From CAZRDB01 sp964598695 (lineage in GTDB: Bacteria; Armatimonadota; Zipacnadia; UBA1398): a stretch of DNA of 17,120 bases. A program made the translations under genes and the position numbers. The stretch covers positions 1-17,120 of the forward strand of contig CAZRDB010000113.1 in the NCBI GenBank assembly GCA_964598695.1, in the 5' to 3' direction. This document shows positions 1 to 5,560 of this stretch, one piece after another. The notes beneath the pieces are model-generated. The model had not been told where the DNA came from. It worked only from the letters and a program-made list of their open reading frames with translations, and did not search any database. The number at the start of each line of letters is the position of its first letter. Positions within the stretch are counted from its first letter, which is position 1.

Positions 1-44
1 TACGTTTATTATAACGGTTTGGCCCGGGGTTTGGGGTTCCCCCC
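1..44. other. Contig-edge sequence, possibly artefactual
   Basis: The first 40 or so bases are AT-rich followed by G and C runs, unlike the roughly 70% GC sequence that follows. The AAA+ gene reading leftward into this region loses its family resemblance a few codons before its stop at 45-47. I see no gene or regulatory element here. The simplest reading is a low-quality contig end, though a genuine junction cannot be excluded. Confidence 0.45.
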
Positions 45-1265
45 CTAGTCGTTGTTATTCAGGAACTTGTCGAGGATGCGCGGGTGGGCCTTCTCGATCT
101 CGTCGAACAGGAGCACCGAGAACGGGCGCTCGCGGACGGCGTTGGTGAGCATCCCGCCCCGCTCGAACCCGACGTAGCCCGGGGGGGATCCGATCAGCTT
201 CGAGACAGTGTGATCCTCCTTGAACTCGCTCATGTCAAAGCGGAGGAACGCGTCCTCGGTGCCGAAGAGGAACTTCGCGAGCTTCTTGGCGAGGAAGGTC
301 TTGCCGACGCCGGTGGGGCCGGCGAAGAAGAGGGCGCCGCGGGGCTTCGCGGCGACACCGCTCGCGACGCCGGTGAGCCCGGCGCGGGCGAGGCACAGCA
401 GGTCGATCACACGCCGCACGGGCTCGTCCTGGCCCTGGAGGCCCTCCTCCTCGGTGAACCAGCGGAAGGCGCCCCCGAGGCGCTCGATGGAGAGCGCGGC
501 CCAGTGGTCCTCCCGCTCGCCGAGCCGGTAGTGGTTCACGATCCGTCGCGCGTCGCGGGCGCCGGCCTCGGGCTGCTCGCGTAGGTCGGCGGCGATGTGC
601 TCGAGGTCGCGAAGGAAGAGACCGTCGGTGAGGTCGGCGACCAGCCCGCGCTGGGGATGCTCTCCCACCGCGTGGGCGAGGTAGGCGTCGCGGTCGGAAC
701 GGTCGGGCAGGGGGATCGCGATCAGCCGCACCTTCGGCGCGTTCGCGTACAGCTCGAGGGGCACCATCGCGTCCTGCAGCGCCACCAGCACGAGGCGGTT
801 GTTGGGGGTGATGTTCTCGATCAGCTTCTCGAGGCGCAGCAGCCGCTCCATCTCCTCCGCGCTGTAGCCGGGGCGGTAGGCGACGAGCTTGTCGAGGTAG
901 TGGAGGACGGCGAGGCGGCTGCCCTCGGGCGTGCTGAGTGGCTCGAGCCACGAGGCGAGCACACGCTCGGGCGTGGCATGTGGGGCGGGACCTCCCCGCG
1001 GGCCGGTCGCCTCGAGTTCGTCGCCCGACTCCGCCGGCTCGGGGGCGGGCGCTCCGCCACGGCGCCGTTCGCGGCCCACGGGATCGTAGTAGGCGCGTTC
1101 CGAGAGCGGGAGGGGGCACTCGGCGGCGAGGGTCTCGAGCAGATCGGTCAGGTTCTCGTGGAGGCGCCCGTCGGCGTCGAGGTACCGGTCGCGGACATTG
1201 CCGTGCAGCAGGAGAACGGGGTGGTTGCGGAGCGCGCTCCGTAGGTTGCTCTGCCAGACCGACAT
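45..1265 (-). CDS. Double AAA+ ATPase, degenerate N-module plus ClpB-D2-like module (3'-truncated)
   Basis: This is an ATP-driven protein remodeller of the Clp/Hsp100 type by its C-terminal half. That half has Walker A GPTGVGKT (residues 316-323), the substrate pore loop GYVG near residue 363, and Walker B LLFDEIEK (385-392), as in the second ring of ClpB. Residues 1-230 look like an earlier AAA+ fold that has lost Walker A. They keep a hydrophobic strand with an Asp near 125, a sensor-1-like stretch (NNRLVLVALQD) and a box-VII-like PLPDRSDRDAYL. The ATG start follows the upstream gene by only 4 bases, so the two are probably translationally coupled. The family normally continues for well over 100 residues past Walker B (sensor 1, sensor 2, small domain). 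Here it ends in LNNND and a stop directly at the contig edge, so the true C-terminus is missing. The ATPase class is certain; the partner and substrate are unknown. Confidence 0.85.
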   Translation of the reverse strand: MSVWQSNLRSALRNHPVLLLHGNVRDRYLDADGRLHENLTDLLETLAAECPLPLSERAYYDPVGRERRRGGAPAPEPAESGDELEATGPRGGPAPHATPERVLASWLEPLSTPEGSRLAVLHYLDKLVAYRPGYSAEEMERLLRLEKLIENITPNNRLVLVALQDAMVPLELYANAPKVRLIAIPLPDRSDRDAYLAHAVGEHPQRGLVADLTDGLFLRDLEHIAADLREQPEAGARDARRIVNHYRLGEREDHWAALSIERLGGAFRWFTEEEGLQGQDEPVRRVIDLLCLARAGLTGVASGVAAKPRGALFFAGPTGVGKTFLAKKLAKFLFGTEDAFLRFDMSEFKEDHTVSKLIGSPPGYVGFERGGMLTNAVRERPFSVLLFDEIEKAHPRILDKFLNNND

Positions 1266-1269
1266 GGGG

Positions 1270-2214
1270 CTACCTCTCGGGGGCCTGCTCGCGGGCGTCG
1301 TCCGTGGGCTCGTCCTTCTCGCCCTGTTGGCGGGAGATCGGCGTCTGCCCCTCGTCGCGCACGAACGCGGCGCGCACGCCGAACTCGTCGGCGAGGTGGT
1401 CGGCGAGGAGGGCGAACTCCTCGTAGCACTCCTCGGCTTCGAGCCCGGCGCGGGCGTGGATCTCTCCGAGCGTCAGGCGGAAGTCGATCTGCCCGCGATC
1501 GAGGGTGTCGAGCCGGATCTGCACGTCGCTGGCGCGGTCGCGCGGGTCGGCCTGGCGCGGGGGACCGAGTTCCACGAAGCCCATGTCGGCACAGACCTGC
1601 CGGAGCGAGCGGAGGACGTAGAGGCGCTGCTGGTGGCGCGCCTCGTGCGCCTCGGCGCGTTCGACGACCTGGGCAACGAGCCGCTCGAGCGCGGGTAGGT
1701 CGCGGGCCACTTCGGCCAGCCTGTCGGCAGCCATCCGCGCGCGGGCTCGGGTCAGTCGCTCGGTGATGCTGCCGGCCTCGCGGGCGCACCACAGAGCGAC
1801 GACGTCGCGGCCGGCGGCCCAGCGATCCTCGAGCGCGTCGAGCCGCTCGTCGAGCGCCGCCGCCTGCTCGGAGCGCGCCGGCCCGAGCGCTGCGGCCAGC
1901 GCGCGCAGCAGGGGCTCGCCCTCCTCGAGCGCCCGCTCCCGCTCCGCGAGCGCCAGCTCCAGCTCCTGCCGCGAGCACGCGGGCGAGAGGGTGGCGTCCG
2001 GCGTGGTGGGCTCGAACGCGAGCCAGGCGCGCGCCCGGCCGGCCTGGGCGGCGTGCTCGTCGAGGGCGGCCCCTGTGGCATGTTCGAGCAGCGAGGCGAG
2101 CCGTTCCGCGACGGCCTCTCGCCGGCCGCGGAGCCGCCCGCACTGGCGGAGCACATCGAGCTTGTGCAGTCGGTCGCGGGTCAGCTCGAACCGCGAGTAC
2201 TTGTGGCCGCTCAA
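1270..2214 (-). CDS. Alpha-helical coiled-coil protein of unknown function in a GTPase/AAA+ cassette
   Basis: I do not recognise this 314-residue protein. It is rich in Glu, Arg, Ala and Leu with long heptad-like helices through most of its length. There are no signal peptide, membrane segments or cysteine motifs. The acidic and charged tail (DEPTDDAREQAPER) looks disordered. The open frame extends further upstream, but composition there is that of the neighbouring gene read out of frame. I chose a TTG start at 2214, giving MSGHKYSRFELTRDRLHKL, because GGAAGGG lies about 8 bases before it and the protein-like composition begins there. It sits 70 bases after the GTPase gene and 4 bases before the AAA+ gene, which implies one operon. 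By position and build it could be an adaptor linking the two NTPases; that is inference. Confidence 0.7.
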   Translation of the reverse strand: MSGHKYSRFELTRDRLHKLDVLRQCGRLRGRREAVAERLASLLEHATGAALDEHAAQAGRARAWLAFEPTTPDATLSPACSRQELELALAERERALEEGEPLLRALAAALGPARSEQAAALDERLDALEDRWAAGRDVVALWCAREAGSITERLTRARARMAADRLAEVARDLPALERLVAQVVERAEAHEARHQQRLYVLRSLRQVCADMGFVELGPPRQADPRDRASDVQIRLDTLDRGQIDFRLTLGEIHARAGLEAEECYEEFALLADHLADEFGVRAAFVRDEGQTPISRQQGEKDEPTDDAREQAPER

Positions 2215-2284
2215 GCGCGTCGCACCCTTCCGCCTGCCGCAGGATGGTAAGGCTCTTCGGGCGGGGTGCGCGGGCTCCTGCTCG

Positions 2285-3244
2285 CTAGTCGCGCCATGGT
2301 CGGCGCGCGCCGGCAAGGAGCCACAACAAGGGGTCGAGGACGCGGCGCGGGGTGACCTCGACGGAGAGCGAGCCGTCGGCGGGCCGTGAGCCGAGGCTGG
2401 AGACGATCGAGAACCGCACGGCCCGGAAGTGGCTCTCGGCGAGGCCGAGGAAGCTGCGGGCGCCCAGGCGCTCGTCGGTGAGGGCGCGCAGGCTGCGGGA
2501 GATCGGCGCGAGAGCGGCGGCGTAGGCCCGTGGGTCGGCGAGCCCGTCGAGCGTTCCGCCGCGGAGGTACTCGCCCAGTGCGGGCTGCCCGGAGAGCAGC
2601 TCGCCCAGCTCATCGGCCTTGGTGTAGACGACGAGCAGGTTCTGGGCGCGCGGGCTGGCGCCCAGGTGCGCGAGGCCGAGGACGTAGGTGTTGAGCAGCT
2701 CGTGCATCTCGCGCGCCGGGGCGGCGAGGTCGGCCGGGCTCAGCAACAGCATCGCCGTGCGCGCGCGACTGACGAAGCGGGCGTAGCGGCCGATCTCGCG
2801 GGCCTCCGCGAAGACCTCGCCGGCCGCGTCGTAGCACAGCAGGGTCGCCCGGCGGAGCAGCGGGCAGCCTTCCATCCGCAGCAGCGTGGGCCGGGGGAAG
2901 TTCTTGGGGGTGGAGTAGGGGAGGCGGCCGCCCTCGAGCAGCGCGACGTTCTCGCGGACGGTCCGGACACTCTCGTCGTCGAGGGACATCGTGTAGAAGC
3001 CCGGCCAGTAGCCCATCGTGGCGAGACGCTCGAGAGCGTGGAGCAGCGAGGCGAAGTAGACGGTCTTGCCGTGGCCCCGAAAGCCGATCGCGCTGACGAC
3101 GACGGGCGGCGCCTTGCGGTAGTCCCAGACGTACCGCGGCGGGATGGCATCGCCCAGCTCCGGGCAGCGGAAGGCGCCGCCGGCCGAGGCGGCGGCGCGG
3201 TCGGCGCGGAAGCGGTGATCGCCCAGGCAGACGGGGCAGAGCAT
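2285..3244 (-). CDS. Zinc-ribbon P-loop GTPase (TRAFAC-like, DO-GTPase-like)
   Basis: A 319-residue predicted cytoplasmic GTPase. The G1 motif is GFRGHGKT (54-61), G3 is DAAGE (139-143), G4 is TKAD (208-211), and a G5-like SSLGS falls near 282-286. Asp-x-x-Gly-Glu together with Thr-Lys-x-Asp marks a GTPase rather than an ATPase. The N-terminus holds CPVC (Cys3, Cys6) plus His10 and Cys27, a probable small zinc ribbon. This architecture resembles GTPases described in bacterial NTP-dependent conflict systems (the DO-GTPase group), but I assign that only by motif pattern. The ATG at 3244 is preceded by GGGAGG at good spacing. The frame continues upstream across the divergent promoter region and is not coding there. 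It is the first gene of the cassette with the coiled-coil and AAA+ genes. Confidence 0.82.
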   Translation of the reverse strand: MLCPVCLGDHRFRADRAAASAGGAFRCPELGDAIPPRYVWDYRKAPPVVVSAIGFRGHGKTVYFASLLHALERLATMGYWPGFYTMSLDDESVRTVRENVALLEGGRLPYSTPKNFPRPTLLRMEGCPLLRRATLLCYDAAGEVFAEAREIGRYARFVSRARTAMLLLSPADLAAPAREMHELLNTYVLGLAHLGASPRAQNLLVVYTKADELGELLSGQPALGEYLRGGTLDGLADPRAYAAALAPISRSLRALTDERLGARSFLGLAESHFRAVRFSIVSSLGSRPADGSLSVEVTPRRVLDPLLWLLAGARRPWRD

Positions 3245-3294
3245 CGGGGCCTCCCTTGTCGCGCGGTGGTTCCCGCGCCGGGCCCGCCGCACCT

Positions 3295-3324
3295 GCGCGG
3301 CGCGAGGCAGGTATCGCGCCGCGC
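3295..3324. repeat. 11-bp perfect inverted repeat centred between divergent genes
   Basis: GCGCGGCGCGA (3295-3305) is matched exactly by its reverse complement at 3314-3324, with an 8-base spacer. The repeat lies about 50 bases from the start of the GTPase gene on one side and about 47 bases from the URO-D gene on the other. That near-symmetric placement in a 127-base divergent intergenic region suits a shared operator, though the arms could also form a hairpin in either transcript. High GC raises the chance of fortuitous dyads. Confidence 0.5.
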
Positions 3325-3371
3325 GAGGGAGCATACGGCCCTCGGGGGATCTTCGAAGAGGAGCGATCGCC

Positions 3372-4376
3372 GTGACCCACAAGGAGCGTGTCGCCGCCAG
3401 CCTGCGGCACGAGCAGCCCGACCGGACCCCGTACCAGATCGGCTTCACCGAGAAGGCACTGGCGAGCCTCACGCGCCACTGCGGCGGGACCGATTTCCTG
3501 GCGCGGATCGACAACAGCATGGTCGACGTCCGCGTGGCCTCGGGCCCGCTCGAGCGGCAGATCGACGAGGACATCTGGCAGGACCAGTTCGGGGTGCAGT
3601 GGGATCGCAGCATCGACCGCGACATCGGCAACGTCTGCAACCAGGTGCTCTCCGAGCCCGACCTCGACCTGCTCAGTTTCCCCGACCCGGACGCGCCCGA
3701 GCGGTTCGCCGGGTTCGGTGAGCGGTGCGCCGCGCATTCCGACCGGTTCGTGCAGTTCGCGATCGGCTTCTCGCTGTTCGAGCGCGCCTGGACCCTTCGG
3801 GGGATGGAGCAGCTCATGCTCGACATGCTCGAGCGGCCGGACTTCGTGCACGCGTTGCTCGACGCGATCTGCGACTGGAACGTGGCCTGCGTGGAGCGCG
3901 CGGTGCGCCACCCCATCGACGCGGTGCACTTCGGCGACGACTGGGGCTCGCAGCGGGGTCTGCTGGTCAGCGCCGAGATGTGGCGCACCTTCCTCAAGCC
4001 GCGGCTCGCGCGCCAGTACAGCGCCGCGAAGGCCGCGGGCAAGTTCGTCACGATCCACTCGTGCGGGATGGTGCAGGAGGTCTTCGACGATCTGATCGAG
4101 ATCGGCCTCGACTGCTTCAACCCGTTCCAGCCCGAGGTCGTGCCGGTCTACGAGATGAAGCGGAAGTACCGTGGGCGGCTCGCGTTCTGGGGCGGGGTGA
4201 GCACACAGAAGCTGCTGCCGTACGGCACCACCGACGAGGTGCGGGCCGAAGTGCGGAGGCTGATGCGCGAGGTGGGCGAGGGCGGCGGCTACATCCTCGC
4301 GCCGGCCCACGCGATCCCCGGCGACGCGCGCCCCGAGAACATCCTGGCGATGATCGAGACCGCCAACGAGGCGTAA
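3372..4376 (+). CDS. URO-D superfamily protein, corrinoid methyltransferase-like (not HemE)
   Basis: A 334-residue TIM-barrel protein of the uroporphyrinogen decarboxylase superfamily (COG0407 type). The opening MTHKERVAASLRHEQPDRTP is the family signature. The motif H229-S-C231-G with a second cysteine at C248 matches the His-x-Cys...Cys zinc site of methylcobamide methyltransferases such as MtaA/CmuA. Those enzymes move methyl groups between a corrinoid protein and a thiol acceptor. The substrate cannot be read here, and no corrinoid-binding partner gene is in the window. The GTG start is preceded by GAAGAGGAG about 9 bases upstream. It is divergent from the GTPase gene and leads into a structured leader and a small zinc-finger gene. 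A heme-pathway decarboxylase is unlikely, given the zinc motif and sequence. Confidence 0.88.
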   Translation: MTHKERVAASLRHEQPDRTPYQIGFTEKALASLTRHCGGTDFLARIDNSMVDVRVASGPLERQIDEDIWQDQFGVQWDRSIDRDIGNVCNQVLSEPDLDLLSFPDPDAPERFAGFGERCAAHSDRFVQFAIGFSLFERAWTLRGMEQLMLDMLERPDFVHALLDAICDWNVACVERAVRHPIDAVHFGDDWGSQRGLLVSAEMWRTFLKPRLARQYSAAKAAGKFVTIHSCGMVQEVFDDLIEIGLDCFNPFQPEVVPVYEMKRKYRGRLAFWGGVSTQKLLPYGTTDEVRAEVRRLMREVGEGGGYILAPAHAIPGDARPENILAMIETANEA

Positions 4377-4391
4377 CGCGCGAAGAAAGTC

Positions 4392-4469
4392 GCGGCACCT
4401 CCTTCGCAGAGGGAACGAACCTGGCGCTGCCAGCGTCCGTTCTGTTACGGGAGCCGAAGGAGGTGCCGC
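4392..4469 (+). promoter_or_regulatory. Long stem-loop sequestering the Shine-Dalgarno of the zinc-finger gene
   Basis: The 15 bases at 4392-4406 (GCGGCACCTCCTTCG) are the exact reverse complement of 4455-4469. The downstream arm contains GAAGGAGGT, the ribosome-binding site of the gene starting at 4472, so the upstream arm is a built-in anti-Shine-Dalgarno. A second inner hairpin can form: 4413-4417 pairs with 4438-4442, and 4421-4425 with 4429-4433 around a 3-base loop. There is no U-tract, so it is not a standard terminator. It begins about 15 bases after the URO-D stop codon. It looks like a translational switch (cis-acting leader, thermosensor or protein-bound structure). It matches no riboswitch class I know. 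Confidence 0.68.
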
Positions 4470-4471
4470 AC

Positions 4472-4687
4472 ATGACTCGAGAGAGCAAGAAGGAAGTCAC
4501 CGGTTGTGCTTGGTGCGGACGCATCCGCCGGCGCAATGGACACTGGACCTTCGTGCGATCGTTGACCAGTCCTGACGCCGGTAGCGCGCTCGGCCAGACC
4601 CCCACCACACACGGGATCTGCCCCGAGTGCTACGACAGAGAGCGGGCCAAGATGCGCGCCCAGCTTCTCGGTCAGGTGTCGGCTTAG
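4472..4687 (+). CDS. Small stand-alone zinc-finger protein (CxxC...HGICPEC type)
   Basis: A 71-residue protein with Cys12-x-x-Cys15, GRIRRRNGHW following, and His47-x-x-Cys50-x-x-Cys53 in THGICPECY. This pattern is familiar as a short C-terminal module attached to bacterial response regulators and PAS proteins (CxWCxxIRDxxGxW ... THGICPxC). Here it stands alone. It probably binds one zinc ion and may bind nucleic acid or a protein partner. There is no signal peptide. The ATG is preceded by an almost perfect GAAGGAGGT, but that site is buried in a 15-bp perfect stem with the upstream leader, which suggests translational control. It follows the URO-D gene by 95 bases. Function is unknown; the zinc-binding call is strong. 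Confidence 0.8.
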   Translation: MTRESKKEVTGCAWCGRIRRRNGHWTFVRSLTSPDAGSALGQTPTTHGICPECYDRERAKMRAQLLGQVSA

Positions 4688-4713
4688 GGGACCTCCCCGA
4701 ACCCTCCCGCCCC

Positions 4714-5475
4714 TCACGCCCTCTCCCGCGACAACCTCGCGAGCGCTGCCTCTCGCGCAAGCTGGTCGGCGCGCTCGTTGCAGGGGTCTCCGGAGTGGGC
4801 GAGCACCTTCCGCCAGCGCGCGCGGACGGGGCTCCGGCGGACACTCTCCCGGTAGCCGATCGTGAACTCCGTCCGCGCCTGCCAGGCGCCCGTCGCCCAC
4901 GACGAGAGCCCGGCGTAGTCGTAGTGGATGACGACCTCGCCGACCCCCTCGCGCTCGCACCACTCGAGCAGCCGCAGCACCGCGACCACCTCCCCCGCGA
5001 TGTTGCGGTGCTTGTACGCCTCTCGCGGGATGTCGGAGCCGCCCGCCTCCAGCAGAAGCCGCTCACCCTTCCGGACGACGAGACCCCAGCCGGCCGCGGC
5101 ACTCTTGCCTTGCTGGATGTAGGAGCCATCGACCCAGGCGAGGACGGCCTCACCGAGGTCGGCCTCAGGCGTGGCCTCCTCCGCGCCGATGCCGGACAGC
5201 GCGGGCGAGCCGCCCAGGGCGACCAGCGCGCGCGCCGCGGCCCGCTCGACAGCCGCGGTCTGGTCGAGTGAGCACGAGAGACCGCTCGTGACGACCCGCG
5301 GCCCCTTCTTGCCCCAGTAGGCCGAGAGCGTGCCGAACTGGGCGCCCGTGCGGGGGTCGGCGACGGAGAGGTTCCGGCCGTAGGCCGAGCGGGTGGTCGG
5401 CCTCGCCAGGAGACCGGCCTCGCCGAGTTCGTGACACAGCCGCTCGACGAGATCGTTGAGGGTGCCTGCTGCCAA
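4714..5475 (-). CDS. RNase HI-type ribonuclease with extra N-terminal domain
   Basis: The C-terminal half (about residues 110-253) is an RNase H fold with all expected catalytic residues: Asp116 in WVDGSY, Glu162 in NIAGE, Asp186 in HYDYAG, His227 and Asp237 in AHSGDPCNERADQLA. It should cleave RNA in RNA-DNA hybrids using two metal ions. Residues 1-105 form an additional region (YGRNLSVADPRTG, then YWGKKGPRVV) that I do not recognise. It looks beta-rich and occupies the place where other RNase HI proteins carry hybrid-binding domains. The total of 253 residues is well above the roughly 155 of the minimal enzyme. The TTG start at 5475 is preceded by AAGGAG at 6 bases, and no better start was seen. 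It lies 85 bases downstream of the large secreted protein gene on the same strand. Confidence 0.85.
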   Translation of the reverse strand: MAAGTLNDLVERLCHELGEAGLLARPTTRSAYGRNLSVADPRTGAQFGTLSAYWGKKGPRVVTSGLSCSLDQTAAVERAAARALVALGGSPALSGIGAEEATPEADLGEAVLAWVDGSYIQQGKSAAAGWGLVVRKGERLLLEAGGSDIPREAYKHRNIAGEVVAVLRLLEWCEREGVGEVVIHYDYAGLSSWATGAWQARTEFTIGYRESVRRSPVRARWRKVLAHSGDPCNERADQLAREAALARLSRERA

Positions 5476-5491
5476 GCGCTGCTCCTTACGG

Positions 5492-5509
5492 TGCCGGCGG
5501 CCGCCGGCA
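5492..5509. repeat. 18-bp perfect palindrome
   Basis: TGCCGGCGGCCGCCGGCA is its own reverse complement over all 18 bases. It lies between the stop of the secreted glycoside-hydrolase-like gene and the start of the RNase H gene, about 17 bases before the latter's TTG. It could be a protein-binding site or a cruciform or hairpin that separates the two genes' expression. In GC-rich DNA, palindromes built from GCCGGC and GGCC cores arise more readily by chance. Confidence 0.45.
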
Positions 5510-5560
5510 GGGGGATGCCCAGCACGTTCACGCGCTCGGGAGACTCTCCTGCCTCTCCGG

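Noticed and set aside
3245..4120. Upstream extension of the GTPase frame
   Set aside because: It runs antisense through the URO-D gene and has no family resemblance. The ATG at 3244 with GGGAGG fits the zinc-ribbon start.
3372..4376. HemE (heme-pathway uroporphyrinogen decarboxylase)
   Set aside because: The HSCG...Cys zinc motif and the overall sequence fit the methyltransferase branch of the superfamily, and no other heme genes are nearby.
4392..4469. Rho-independent terminator after the URO-D gene
   Set aside because: The stem is long and perfect but lacks a following T-tract, and its 3' arm is the ribosome-binding site of the next gene.
4688..4713. Bidirectional terminator between the convergent zinc-finger and RNase H genes
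   Set aside because: The 26 bases contain no stem of useful length and no T-tract on either strand.
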